Origin: Legionella waltersii
GTDB lineage: Bacteria > Pseudomonadota > Gammaproteobacteria > Legionellales > Legionellaceae
Reading direction: 5' to 3'
DNA: 64,000 nucleotides
Assembly (NCBI RefSeq): GCF_001468085.1
Contig: NZ_LNZB01000015.1
Span: forward strand, 192,384 to 256,383
A program made the position numbers and the translations under genes. Under the pieces are notes generated by a model. It made no database searches. It was not told the origin of the DNA and worked only from the letters and a program-made list of their open reading frames with translations. Positions 9,578 through 18,559 of the stretch are shown here, piece by piece. Positions within the stretch are counted from its first letter, which is position 1. The number at the start of each line of letters is the position of its first letter.

Positions 9578-9982
9578 ATGAAAAATCCATATCTTGAAGC
9601 GTCTAACCAATACAAATCAATCGAATTACAAACTCGAATTGAAACAGCCTCACCTCATGAACTTATTGAATTATTACTTCAAGGCGCAAGATCGCATATT
9701 GCAACGGCTCAAGGTAGTATTCAACGAAATCAAGTCAAAGAGAAAGGGGAACATATCGGCAAAGCGATCAGTATTATAGAAGGTTTAAAAATTAGTCTTA
9801 ACCATGAGAAGGGAGCAGAAATATCGACTAACTTGGAGCAATTGTATGACTACATACAGCACATTTTATTAAAGGCTAATTTAAATAATGATCCAGATCT
9901 ACTTGCTCAAGCGAACATTTTGCTCGCAGAAGTTCATCAAGCATGGCAAGCAATTAACACCCAAAGGGAAGAAGAGGAATAA
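9578..9982 (+). CDS. fliS: flagellar export chaperone FliS
   Basis: FliS binds the C-terminal helix of newly made flagellin and keeps it unpolymerised until export. The 134-residue protein starts MKNPYLEASNQYKSIELQ and carries IETASPHELIELLLQGA, the FliS core. An upstream in-frame GTG at 9569 is possible, but AAGAGG at 9564-9569 is well spaced for the ATG at 9578, so that start is preferred. It follows fliD closely in the same operon. Confidence 0.93.
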   Translation: MKNPYLEASNQYKSIELQTRIETASPHELIELLLQGARSHIATAQGSIQRNQVKEKGEHIGKAISIIEGLKISLNHEKGAEISTNLEQLYDYIQHILLKANLNNDPDLLAQANILLAEVHQAWQAINTQREEEE

Positions 9983-10004
9983 CTTTATATCAGTTATGAA
10001 TCAA

Positions 10005-10031
10005 TAAAGTTTAGGTAAAAAAAGACGATAA
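10005..10031 (+). promoter_or_regulatory. sigma-28 (FliA) promoter of L,D-transpeptidase gene
   Basis: A perfect TAAAGTTT at 10005-10012, an 11-base spacer, and GACGATAA at 10024-10031 match the FliA consensus at 15 of 16 positions, 29 bases before the ATG at 10061. This is as good as the flagellin promoter at 5966 and places the wall enzyme in the flagellar/transmissive regulon. The -35 element overlaps the right arm of a weak 8-bp stem (9981-9988 with 10004-10011) after fliS. Confidence 0.82.
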
Positions 10032-10060
10032 TACTATAAAATGAACAAATAGGGTTCATT

Positions 10061-10789
10061 ATGAAACGAATAACTACAATAATGATTTCATATTTACTCT
10101 TCCAAATGCATACTTCCTATGCACAAACTCGTTATGGCGAAACCCTATGCAATACCACCGATTACTTTTGCATGAAAACAAAGAATAATGATAGTTGGGA
10201 ATCCTTGTTTCCTAATATTGAGGAGCGAGATATTGTTCGACGCATTAATCGCATGAACATCCGACTAAAGCCCGGAATGATAATTGCTGTTCCTAAAAAC
10301 ATTGAACGATTAACCATCTATGATGTCTCACCATTTCCTCGCTATATTGAACCAACAGGTGAAAAAACAATCTACGTTAGCCAAAAGAAACTCGCTTGGG
10401 GAGCCTACGATGAAGATGGTGAGTTGCTGTGGTGGGGACCTATTTCATCAGGAATTGGTCAATGTAATGTTACTGGTGGTTGTTCAACTCCCACAGGGGA
10501 GTTTAGAATAATTCGTAAACAAGATATCGATTGTATTTCCACCGTATTCCCAAGAAGAGCAAACGGGGAAAGTGGAGGCGCACTGATGCCCTACTGCATG
10601 CACTTCTTCAGAGGTTATGCACTACATGGTAGTTATGAAGTGCCCGGATATAGAGCTAGTCATGGATGCGTGCGCATGTTTATTGAAGATGCACGCTGGT
10701 TGAATGAAGAGTTTATTGAGGTTCCAGGCGGTGGATTTAAAGGTACTTTAGTGATTCTTGATGCTCCTGATGATCCTAAAGAACACTAA
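10061..10789 (+). CDS. secreted L,D-transpeptidase (ErfK/YbiS family, EnhA-like)
   Basis: The 242-residue protein has a signal peptide ending near SYAQ (residue 21), a degenerate LysM-like segment (about 45-80, with RRINRMNIRLKPGMIIAVP) and a YkuD catalytic domain (about 103-235). The domain carries HG at 189-190 and SHGCVR at 200-205 with catalytic Cys203. Such enzymes make 3-3 peptidoglycan cross-links or attach lipoproteins to the wall in the periplasm. The gene directly follows the flagellin-fliS block, as does an enhanced-entry (enhA-type) gene in L. pneumophila. It has its own sigma-28 promoter, so it should be made with late flagellar proteins. Confidence 0.88.
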   Translation: MKRITTIMISYLLFQMHTSYAQTRYGETLCNTTDYFCMKTKNNDSWESLFPNIEERDIVRRINRMNIRLKPGMIIAVPKNIERLTIYDVSPFPRYIEPTGEKTIYVSQKKLAWGAYDEDGELLWWGPISSGIGQCNVTGGCSTPTGEFRIIRKQDIDCISTVFPRRANGESGGALMPYCMHFFRGYALHGSYEVPGYRASHGCVRMFIEDARWLNEEFIEVPGGGFKGTLVILDAPDDPKEH

Positions 10790-10790
10790 T

Positions 10791-10853
10791 TATCCCCCTT
10801 CGATCGTGGCCCGGTATTGCAATATCAACTGAGCTGCGACCATAAGGGGGCAG
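10791..10853. repeat. dispersed palindrome family, copy A
   Basis: CCCCCTT (10794-10800) pairs with AAGGGGG (10844-10850). The interior keeps the family pattern, with TCG, CGGT, TCAAC, GAGC and CGACC at the same spacing as in the copy at 49730. It lies directly after the L,D-transpeptidase stop and could terminate transcription. It is the most diverged of four copies. The remaining 250 bases up to 11101 show no gene or clear promoter. Confidence 0.65.
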
Positions 10854-11101
10854 AAAATGCAAATCTCTATAGTTCTAAAATAGCCCCATTAAAGCAACCA
10901 AAGTAGACAATTTATAAACAAAATGTTAATATTTTAAATGGTGCATTTTATAGATTGATATGGTAATCTGCAAAGTTACGTTGTGAGTAAAAATACCGCA
11001 CTTATGCCGGATGAATTACAATTCCATCTTCAATGAATCTCTCACAACAAGCTTTTGCATGAATTTAGCAAGATTTAATGATTCTGGCAAAATGAGCTAA
11101 T

Positions 11102-12418
11102 ATGGAGAAAAACAACACTATGAGTCATTACAACACCCAAACCCAATCAGTACATAAATCGAATATTGACCGCATTATGCCATGGGTGGTTTGGGGCCTA
11201 GGATGTTTATTCTACTTTTATGAGTGTCTACTTCAAGTTTCTCCTAGCGTGATGAGTCATGAATTAATGAAAGATTTCTCCGTAACAAGCCAAACCCTTG
11301 GGATTTTATCAGGCATATACTTCTACTCCTACGCAGCCATGCAGCTTCCTGGTGGCGTACTAATGGATTACTTTGGTCCACAGCGCTTACTGACTATAGC
11401 TACCTTTGTTTGTGCTATTAGCACAATTGCTTTTGGAATGACGAACAATTTCTTCATGGCCTGCCTTGCACGACTAATGATTGGATTTGGATCAGCTTTC
11501 GCAGCTGTAGGAACTATGAAATTAGCAGCAAACTGGTTTCACTCCACAAAATTTGCTTTACTGACAGGACTCATGGTAACCATTGGTATGTTAGGTGCTA
11601 TCGGTGGTGAAGCGCCTCTAGCTCTATTAATCGATAGCTTTGGCTGGCGTGAAAGCATGATTATTATGGGCAGCATTGGTATTTTATTGGCTGGTTTATT
11701 GATCCTCATTGCAAGAGATACACCCAAAAATTATAAGCCCTCTGTGCATGTACATCCTGTCGAAGAAGAGCAACTAATACCCAGTCTCATGGCGCTGATA
11801 AAAAATAAACAATTATGGCTGGTTGCTAGTTATGGTGGGCTAATGTACATGGCTACCCCTATATTTTGTGGTCTTTGGGGGGTTCCGTTCCTGATGAATA
11901 AAATGATGATTGAAAAATCAACAGCCGCAAATTTTATTTCTCTAGTATTCATTGGATGGGCTATAGCAAGCCCTCTGTGGGGTATTTTTTCCAATCGTAT
12001 TGGACTTAGAAAGCCACCTATGCTTATAGGTTGTATAGGTGCATTGCTGTGTTCTTTAGGCTTTATTTTTGCCCCGATTACCTCTCCAATCGCTATGGAG
12101 TTATTGCTGTTCTTTTTTGGAATTTTTTCTGCGGGATTTTTACCAGCATTTTCGGTTGCTAAAGAACTATGTAATAAAAAATACGTTGCTACTGGTTTGA
12201 GCTTCATGAACATGATGAACATGATTGGAATCGCACTTGGTCAACCATTAATTGGATTAATACTGGATAAAATGTGGGATGGAAAAATGGTAGGTCCAGT
12301 AAGGTATTACCCAATAGAGGCTTACACCACTGCCCTCTCTATATTACCATTAGGTATGTTAGTAGCCTTGTTGCTTTTGCCAAAAATTAAAGAAACTTAT
12401 TGCCAAAGCGTTAATTAA
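11102..12418 (+). CDS. major facilitator superfamily transporter
   Basis: A 438-residue integral membrane protein with about 12 hydrophobic segments in two six-helix halves separated by a cytoplasmic loop near residue 210-230. The loop after helix 2 has the MFS motif A-like GGVLMDYFGPQRLL, and a second copy follows in the C-terminal half (SNRIGLRKPPML). The substrate cannot be read from the sequence. Legionella genomes have many such carriers, including amino-acid transporters of the Pht type, but assignment to that group is not supported here. The ATG at 11102 and an in-frame ATG at 11120 are both possible. Confidence 0.85.
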   Translation: MEKNNTMSHYNTQTQSVHKSNIDRIMPWVVWGLGCLFYFYECLLQVSPSVMSHELMKDFSVTSQTLGILSGIYFYSYAAMQLPGGVLMDYFGPQRLLTIATFVCAISTIAFGMTNNFFMACLARLMIGFGSAFAAVGTMKLAANWFHSTKFALLTGLMVTIGMLGAIGGEAPLALLIDSFGWRESMIIMGSIGILLAGLLILIARDTPKNYKPSVHVHPVEEEQLIPSLMALIKNKQLWLVASYGGLMYMATPIFCGLWGVPFLMNKMMIEKSTAANFISLVFIGWAIASPLWGIFSNRIGLRKPPMLIGCIGALLCSLGFIFAPITSPIAMELLLFFFGIFSAGFLPAFSVAKELCNKKYVATGLSFMNMMNMIGIALGQPLIGLILDKMWDGKMVGPVRYYPIEAYTTALSILPLGMLVALLLLPKIKETYCQSVN

Positions 12419-12460
12419 TGGAATAATAACGCCATTTGCACAGAAGATAGAATATAGAAT

Positions 12461-13804
12461 ATGGTTAAAAAATTATACATTAAAACAAATGGCTGCCAAA
12501 TGAATGAATACGATTCAACTAAAATGGCAGACGTATTGCAGGCTTCTCATGGTCTCGTAAAAACAGACAATGTTGAAGAGGCTGATGTGATACTATTGAA
12601 TACTTGTTCTATTCGCGAGAAAGCGCAAGAAAAGGTGTTTTCACAACTCGGTCAATGGAGAGAGTATAAAGCGAAAAATCCTCACGTGATTATCGGTGTT
12701 GGTGGATGTGTAGCAAGTCAAGAAGGTGCTGATATTGTCAAAAGAGCCCCCTTTGTTGATATCGTTTTTGGGCCACAAACTTTACATAGACTGCCTGACT
12801 TACTCCGAGAAAGAGAGCAAAAGAAAAAAGCAGTAGTAGACATTAGTTTTCCTGAAATCGAAAAATTTGATCATTTACCTGCTCCACGCGCAGACGGTCC
12901 AACAGCGTTTGTTTCCATTATGGAAGGTTGTAGTAAATATTGCAGTTTTTGCGTAGTACCCTACACAAGAGGGGTTGAAATTAGTAGACCATTTGATGAT
13001 GTCCTGGCTGAATGTTATCAATTAGCTAGCCAAGGGGTCAGAGAAATTAATTTACTGGGCCAAAACGTCAATGATTACAGAGGCGAAATGGATAATGGCG
13101 ATATCGCTGATCTAGCACTACTCATCCATTATGTAGCAGCGATTGAAGGAATAGGAAGAATTCGATTCACCACATCCCACCCGCTCGCTTTCTCAGATAA
13201 TTTGATCAATGCCTTTGCGGAAGTACCAGAACTTGCAAATCATTTGCATTTGCCTGTTCAAAGTGGTTCCGATCGCATTCTAGGTTTAATGAAGAGAGGA
13301 TATACTGGATTAGAATATAAATCTAAAATTCGCAAACTTCGTAAAGTTCGTCCTGATATTCGTCTATCCACTGATATCATAGTAGGTTTCCCTGGCGAAA
13401 GCGATAAAGACTTCCAAGATACGATGGATCTTGTGCATGATATGGGATTTGATACCTCCTTTAGCTTTATTTACAGTCCAAGACCTGGTACACCAGCGGC
13501 CAATCTTCCAGATGACACACCATTGGAAGTTAAAAAGCAACGCCTGCAAATCTTACAAAATCGCCTTCTTATAAATGCTTCACGTTACAGTGAGTCCATG
13601 ATAGGAAGTAAACAGCGCATACTTGTAACAGGCTTCTCTAAAAAGGACAGCAAGCAACTGTCAGGACGCACCGAATGTAATCGAGTCGTTAATTTTGAAG
13701 GCCCAGAAGATTTAATAGGACAATTTATAGACGTTCAGATTACTGATGCTCTGCCTAACTCACTGAGAGGACGGCTACTTGAAGTGGACATGCTCGTTAT
13801 CTAA
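12461..13804 (+). CDS. miaB: tRNA-2-methylthio-N6-dimethylallyladenosine synthase
   Basis: MiaB is a radical-SAM methylthiotransferase that converts i6A37 to ms2i6A37 in tRNAs reading UNN codons. The 447-residue protein has the N-terminal UPF0004 domain with cluster ligands Cys12, Cys49 and Cys83, the radical-SAM motif CSKYCSFC (Cys157, Cys161, Cys164), and a C-terminal TRAM domain. The start [17 protein letters not shown] is characteristic of MiaB rather than RimO. Its stop overlaps the rluD start by one base (TAATG). Confidence 0.96.
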   Translation: MVKKLYIKTNGCQMNEYDSTKMADVLQASHGLVKTDNVEEADVILLNTCSIREKAQEKVFSQLGQWREYKAKNPHVIIGVGGCVASQEGADIVKRAPFVDIVFGPQTLHRLPDLLREREQKKKAVVDISFPEIEKFDHLPAPRADGPTAFVSIMEGCSKYCSFCVVPYTRGVEISRPFDDVLAECYQLASQGVREINLLGQNVNDYRGEMDNGDIADLALLIHYVAAIEGIGRIRFTTSHPLAFSDNLINAFAEVPELANHLHLPVQSGSDRILGLMKRGYTGLEYKSKIRKLRKVRPDIRLSTDIIVGFPGESDKDFQDTMDLVHDMGFDTSFSFIYSPRPGTPAANLPDDTPLEVKKQRLQILQNRLLINASRYSESMIGSKQRILVTGFSKKDSKQLSGRTECNRVVNFEGPEDLIGQFIDVQITDALPNSLRGRLLEVDMLVI

Positions 13805-14778
13805 TGATTGAACATATACAGAAGCAATTTGCTGTAACCCGAGACTTGCATAATAAACGACTAGATGTTGTTGTGTCAGAACTAATGCCGGAATATTCAC
13901 GTTCCCAAATTAGCTCATGGATTAAAAGCAACTCAATCCTAGTGAATGAGAAGCCTTACAAACCAAAGGATAAGGCTCAGGAAGGAGATCGAATCAGCAT
14001 CAATGTTCAATTTGAGCCAATCAACCCTGATTTTAACGTATGCAAACCTGAGAACATCCCACTGAACATTGTTTATGAGGATGATGATGTTTTAGTGATA
14101 AACAAACAAGCTGGATTGGTTGTACATCCTGGAGCCGGCAATAGAGAGCACACTCTGGTTAATGCATTACTTCACCATGCTCCATCTCTCCAGCATCTTG
14201 CTCGAGCAGGTATAATTCATAGACTGGATAAAGACACTACTGGCTTACTCATTGTGGCTAAGAATTTGAAAGCCCACAATTCATTGACCCAGCAAATGCA
14301 AGCCAGAGAGATAAATCGACAATACATCACGCTGGTCTATGGGCATATTATTTCTGGTAGCACCATTGAAACTGGGTTTGGAAGACATCCTAAAAATCGC
14401 CTTAAAATGACCGTTTGTGATCATGGGCGAGAGGCGATTACCCACTACTCCATCAATAAGCAATACTTTGATTTCACTTTGCTGGATGTTCAGTTGATGA
14501 CTGGCAGAACGCATCAAATCAGAGTCCACCTTAATTACATCAAACACCCTGTTGTTGGAGACCCACTGTATGGAGGTCGGGTTCGTTTTCCTGCACAAGC
14601 AAGTCAAATGCTTATCATTGCATTACAACAATTTAAACGACAAGCATTACATGCTGCAAAGATCGAGTTTATACACCCCGCAAACAATAAAAAATTGATA
14701 TTTACAGCAGCCTTACCTGATGATTTCAGTACGCTGCTAAAGACTATGGATGAAGATTATGAAAATAAGAAAAGCTGA
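13804..14778 (+). CDS. rluD: 23S rRNA pseudouridine synthase RluD
   Basis: The 324-residue protein has an N-terminal S4 RNA-binding domain (about 18-75, with SRSQISSWIKSN) and an RluA-family catalytic domain with HRLDKDTTG at 139-147, where Asp142 is the catalytic aspartate. RluD modifies helix 69 of 23S rRNA. The position just before the pgeF (yfiH) gene is the standard rluD-yfiH pairing. The 3' end overlaps pgeF by 29 bases. Confidence 0.93.
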   Translation: MIEHIQKQFAVTRDLHNKRLDVVVSELMPEYSRSQISSWIKSNSILVNEKPYKPKDKAQEGDRISINVQFEPINPDFNVCKPENIPLNIVYEDDDVLVINKQAGLVVHPGAGNREHTLVNALLHHAPSLQHLARAGIIHRLDKDTTGLLIVAKNLKAHNSLTQQMQAREINRQYITLVYGHIISGSTIETGFGRHPKNRLKMTVCDHGREAITHYSINKQYFDFTLLDVQLMTGRTHQIRVHLNYIKHPVVGDPLYGGRVRFPAQASQMLIIALQQFKRQALHAAKIEFIHPANNKKLIFTAALPDDFSTLLKTMDEDYENKKS

Positions 14779-15496
14779 TTGGAATGCACCTCAAAATGTA
14801 ACCGCTTTATGCACGACAAGATTGGATGGTTTTAGCCAAGCCCCCTACCACGGTAACAATCTAGGTTTGCATGTTGGAGACAAGGACGAACATGTTCTAG
14901 CAAATAGAAACGAGTTAAGACAATTTCTCCAGCTTCCTGTTGAGCCCTTCTGGCTAGAGCAAACTCACAGTACAGTATGTGTGGAAATTGATATCGATTC
15001 TAACAGAGATGCTGATGCAGCAATTACTCGTGTACCGCTTAAACCATTAGTCATCCTAACTGCAGATTGCTTACCAATTACAGTATGTAATACAAATGGA
15101 AGTGAGGTAGCAGCAATTCACGCTGGTTGGAAAGGTTTGTTCAATGGCATTATAGAAAACACCCTATCCAAAATGCACAGTAATCCACAAGATCTAATGG
15201 CTTGGATTGGACCAGCCATCTGCCAACAATGTTATGAAGTGGGCAGCGAAGTTTTTGATGCTTTCACAAACAAATACCCGATAACAAAAAATGCTTTTTC
15301 CCCGAAAAACAACAAATGGCTAGCCAATTTACCCAAAATGGCCGAAGAAATATTAAATAAAAATGGGATATCTGATGTATTTCAGTCAAATTTATGTACT
15401 TTTGAGTTAAAAAATGAGTTTTTTTCCTATCGTAGAGAACAACAAACGGGTAGAATAGGAACTTTAATTTGGATTAACGATCAACCTCGGGATTAA
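14750..15496 (+). CDS. pgeF: peptidoglycan editing factor PgeF (YfiH, laccase-domain)
   Basis: A 248-residue DUF152 protein. The conserved metal/active-site residues are visible: QTHS (His73), TADCLP (Cys107) and AIHAGWKG (His124). In E. coli PgeF clears mis-incorporated L-Ser from peptidoglycan precursors; other members act as polyphenol oxidases or purine nucleoside phosphorylases. It overlaps rluD, supporting coupled translation. An in-frame ATG at 14759 is an alternative start. Confidence 0.93.
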   Translation: MKIMKIRKADWNAPQNVTALCTTRLDGFSQAPYHGNNLGLHVGDKDEHVLANRNELRQFLQLPVEPFWLEQTHSTVCVEIDIDSNRDADAAITRVPLKPLVILTADCLPITVCNTNGSEVAAIHAGWKGLFNGIIENTLSKMHSNPQDLMAWIGPAICQQCYEVGSEVFDAFTNKYPITKNAFSPKNNKWLANLPKMAEEILNKNGISDVFQSNLCTFELKNEFFSYRREQQTGRIGTLIWINDQPRD

Positions 15497-15501
15497 TCAT
15501 T

Positions 15502-16881
15502 ATGATCAAGCATATCAGATTACTTATAGCAATGATTGCGTTCATTTTTAGTACAGTAACTCTTGCTGCACAAGACCAGAGCATGCCAAGCCTTGCCCCC
15601 ATGCTTAAACAAACTATGCCTGCTATAGTCAACGTCGCTGTACAAGGTTACTTGCCCAATGATGCTACAGCTTTAGGGCGTAATGGCGAAGACGAACAGG
15701 ATAACAAGCCTCAGCAACCTCCTCGTAATGCTGAAAAAGGTAGAAAATTTGAGAGTATTGGCTCGGGAGTGATTATCGATCCTAAAAATGGGATTATCAT
15801 AACAAACGATCACGTTATCCGTAATGCCAACTTGATTACAATCACTGTTCAAGATGGTAGAAGATTGAAAGCACGATTGATAGGCGGCGACAGTGAAACT
15901 GATTTAGCAGTACTAAAAGTAGATGCCACCAATTTAAAGTCTCTGCCGATTGGCGATTCAGACAAATTGGAAGTAGGTGATTACGTAGTCGCAATCGGAA
16001 ACCCATTTGGCTTAAACAGCTTTGGAAATAGCCAATCAGCAACTTTTGGTATTGTCAGCGCCTTAAAACGAAGCGACCTAAACATTGAAGGCGTAGAAAA
16101 CTTTATTCAAACCGATGCCGCAATAAACCCAGGTAATTCAGGTGGGGCTTTAGTGAATACGAAAGGTGAACTCATCGGTATCAACACTGCGATTTTATCC
16201 CCCTATGGCGGTAACGTGGGTATAGGCTTCGCTATACCTGTCAATATGGTAAAGGATGTCGCACAGCAAATTATTCAATTTGGCTCAATCCATCGCGGTT
16301 TAATGGGTATTTTTGTACAGCATTTAACTCCAGAGTTAGCTCAATCAATGGGATATGCTGAAGACTTTCAAGGTGCACTCGTATCTCAAGTCAATGAAAA
16401 CTCCCCAGCCCAAGTTGCTGGTTTAAAAGCCGGTGATATTATTACTCAGATCAACGACACCAAAATTTTACAAGCAACTCAGGTTAAAACAACAATTAGT
16501 CTTTTACGTGCAGGATCGACCGCTAAAATTCAAATAGTTAGGGACAATAAACCGCTGACACTGAATGTTGAAGTTACTGACATCAAAAAGCATGAGCAAA
16601 AGCTGCAATCAAGTAATCCATTCCTATATGGCTTGTCTTTACGTAATTTTGAACAAGAATCTCCTCCTCATGGAAATGTGATCGGAGTTCAAATTGTAGG
16701 TGCTTCAGAAACAAGCGCAGGATGGAGAGCAGGATTAAGACCTGGCGATATTATTATTTCAGCCAATAAGCATCCAGTAAAAGACATCAAATCATTACAA
16801 AACTTAGCTCTACAAAAAAACAAAGAGCTTTTAGTTCAAGTATTGCGTGGTCCTGGTGCAATGTATTTGCTAATTATCTAA
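15502..16881 (+). CDS. periplasmic serine endoprotease, DegP/DegQ family
   Basis: The 459-residue protein has a signal peptide (about 1-23), a trypsin-like domain with catalytic His104 (TNDHVI), Asp134 (TDLAVL) and Ser213 (GNSGGAL), and two PDZ domains (about 265-355 and 370-455). It degrades or refolds misfolded envelope proteins. The order rluD-pgeF-htrA and the lack of a long Q-linker rich LA loop suggest DegQ/MucD type, but DegP cannot be excluded. A strong hairpin follows the gene. Confidence 0.94.
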   Translation: MIKHIRLLIAMIAFIFSTVTLAAQDQSMPSLAPMLKQTMPAIVNVAVQGYLPNDATALGRNGEDEQDNKPQQPPRNAEKGRKFESIGSGVIIDPKNGIIITNDHVIRNANLITITVQDGRRLKARLIGGDSETDLAVLKVDATNLKSLPIGDSDKLEVGDYVVAIGNPFGLNSFGNSQSATFGIVSALKRSDLNIEGVENFIQTDAAINPGNSGGALVNTKGELIGINTAILSPYGGNVGIGFAIPVNMVKDVAQQIIQFGSIHRGLMGIFVQHLTPELAQSMGYAEDFQGALVSQVNENSPAQVAGLKAGDIITQINDTKILQATQVKTTISLLRAGSTAKIQIVRDNKPLTLNVEVTDIKKHEQKLQSSNPFLYGLSLRNFEQESPPHGNVIGVQIVGASETSAGWRAGLRPGDIIISANKHPVKDIKSLQNLALQKNKELLVQVLRGPGAMYLLII

Positions 16882-16887
16882 CCCATT

Positions 16888-16920
16888 TAAACTGGGTATC
16901 ACTTGCTGATGCCCAGTTTA
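16888..16920 (+). terminator. terminator after the DegQ-type gene
   Basis: TAAACTGGGTATC (16888-16900) pairs with GATGCCCAGTTTA (16908-16920) over 13 bp with one wobble and a seven-base loop, followed by TTATTCTT. It lies 6 bases after the protease stop. Confidence 0.8.
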
Positions 16921-16975
16921 TTATTCTTAAAAATCATCGTATTGAAAAATTAATTAAAAATCTGTTAAAACAGTC

Positions 16976-17004
16976 TTGACAGAATGTCCTGAAAAAGACA
17001 AAAT
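16976..17004 (+). promoter_or_regulatory. sigma-70 promoter of tRNA-Met
   Basis: A perfect -35 TTGACA (16976-16981), a 17-base spacer and CAAAAT (16999-17004) precede the tRNA by 12 bases. The sequence after the -10 (CACGCC) is GC-rich like the discriminator of stringently controlled stable-RNA promoters. Confidence 0.6.
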
Positions 17005-17016
17005 CACGCCTCCAGT

Positions 17017-17093
17017 GGCTATGTAGCTCAGCCGGTTAGAGCGCGGCACTCATAATGCTGAGGTCGGTGGTTCGAGTCCACCCATAGCCACCA
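17017..17093 (+). tRNA. tRNA-Met (CAT anticodon)
   Basis: A 77-base cloverleaf with encoded CCA: acceptor GGCTATG (17017-17023) pairs with CATAGCC (17083-17089), D arm AGCTCAGCCGGTTAGAGC, anticodon loop CTCATAA with CAT at 17051-17053, and TTCGAGT T-loop. The acceptor and loop resemble elongator tRNA-Met of E. coli (metT/metU) more than the lysidine-modified tRNA-Ile2, but CAT alone does not separate them. It marks the left edge of an accessory block. Confidence 0.93.
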
Positions 17094-17118
17094 TCTACAC
17101 AATATGTAATATCCCTTG

Positions 17119-18384
17119 TTAATCACCAATTACGCCACCACCTTTACTACGGTGGTCCTTAACGCCTTCATCCAAACCAGCAGCTTCAGTAAGAGCAGCC
17201 ACATTGTCCTTAGTAAAAAATCCATCAAATTTGTGACAGCGCTCTACATACTCTGTGATTAAGATCGAATATTTTGAATGTTTAGAAAAGATTTGTTTTA
17301 GATCAGGTGAGTCACCACATGAACCAAACACTTTAGCCAGAAACTCAATAGAGAATTTGTCACGTAAAGTACTAACGACATAATCAATGTTCTTTTGTCC
17401 TGAAGAATGATCCCCATCTTTTACTTCATAGGCGATATGATGCATTCTGCGACCATAGTTTCTTACGAATGCTTCTGTTGGCATAGGGAGATTTTCAAAG
17501 GAGTTGACCATGAACGGGGTATTATTTGCCGTAAATACCTTTGCAGGAGATTTAATATCATGACCATGTGGAACTCTATTCACGTTGGTCGATGAATTCA
17601 TATCCATGATGTTGTAAGCACCCCAAAAATAATACTTAGATAGGCACAAGAATTCTAAAATGGCATCTTCGCGCTCACCGGCCAAAATCCGTGTAGCCAT
17701 GTGATCAATACCTTTTAGTAAGTGTTTAGTCCCATTATCTATACTGATTTGATCTTCCTCATCTAATTGCTTTTGTTGCTCTTTAGTTAAATAAAAACGC
17801 TGCCCCAGCTCGAGAGCATCAAAATCATAAATAGGAGAGTCAATATATCCGACACTATTGTATGTATGATCCGAAAGACGAGTAAAATTAATGTGCTTAG
17901 CGCTGTAAAATTTGTTTTCGGCAGATGATTCATCATGAAAATTAAAATCATGGGATTGTAGAATGGATTTTATCGCATTTTTGTCTTTGCAATTATAGAT
18001 TTCTCCTACGTAACGAGCATTGTATTTTTCCCTTGAATTAGGATACATTTTATTGATACGCGTAATATCATCTTTAAAATTGGGATCTAAGGGCTCTAAA
18101 ACAATAAAAACAGGGCTCTCTTTAGTATTTATTAAACAATAGATTTTATGAGTTTCACTGATATAACTCCTGGCATAACGATAGGGCGTCATAAAATACA
18201 ATTCTCTAATATAAGGTAGAGCATCACCAGTTTGTACCTGAACAACTACTCCCGCCATATCACCATATAACTCTTCAAGTCCTGACGAAATCCTTCTCTC
18301 GAAAATTTTTGACTTGTATTCATTGAAATAGGATGAGTTTTGCTTATCACCTTTTGGAGTATAGGTTAATGGATTGATCATCAT
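17119..18384 (-). CDS. divergent 4-hydroxyphenylpyruvate dioxygenase-like protein (VOC superfamily)
   Basis: The C-terminal half of this 421-residue protein looks like the catalytic barrel of 4-hydroxyphenylpyruvate dioxygenase. GIDHM (His228), RMHHIAYEV (His315 or His316) and ITEYVER (Glu378) fit the His-His-Glu iron triad, and LKQIFSKH and FDGFFTKDNVAAL match the QIF and GxGNFxAL regions near the end. The N-terminal half is poorly conserved, as in the family. Such enzymes are Fe(II)-dependent and convert aromatic 2-oxoacids. The start at 18384 is chosen because GGAG precedes it; a 44-residue upstream extension is open but unlike coding sequence. It is the last gene of the minus-strand accessory block beside a cyclodipeptide synthase. 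Substrate unknown. Confidence 0.65.
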   Translation of the reverse strand: MMINPLTYTPKGDKQNSSYFNEYKSKIFERRISSGLEELYGDMAGVVVQVQTGDALPYIRELYFMTPYRYARSYISETHKIYCLINTKESPVFIVLEPLDPNFKDDITRINKMYPNSREKYNARYVGEIYNCKDKNAIKSILQSHDFNFHDESSAENKFYSAKHINFTRLSDHTYNSVGYIDSPIYDFDALELGQRFYLTKEQQKQLDEEDQISIDNGTKHLLKGIDHMATRILAGEREDAILEFLCLSKYYFWGAYNIMDMNSSTNVNRVPHGHDIKSPAKVFTANNTPFMVNSFENLPMPTEAFVRNYGRRMHHIAYEVKDGDHSSGQKNIDYVVSTLRDKFSIEFLAKVFGSCGDSPDLKQIFSKHSKYSILITEYVERCHKFDGFFTKDNVAALTEAAGLDEGVKDHRSKGGGVIGD

Positions 18385-18559
18385 GATCTCCAAACATAGA
18401 TTATATGTAGTAATAATTATATACCATTTTTGAAACAGCGATCGTGGATAAGCTCTTGGCTCAACCAATGCTTGTTTATCGATTAGTTCTCGAATCACGA
18501 CGTGGAGTATAGGCAAGGTTAAGCTTGTTGATCTATCGAGGTATAGATAACTAAATCGT

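Noticed and set aside
18385..18516. N-terminal 44-residue extension of the HPPD-like gene
   Set aside because: The extension is unlike the family; a GGAG is well placed for the ATG at 18384.
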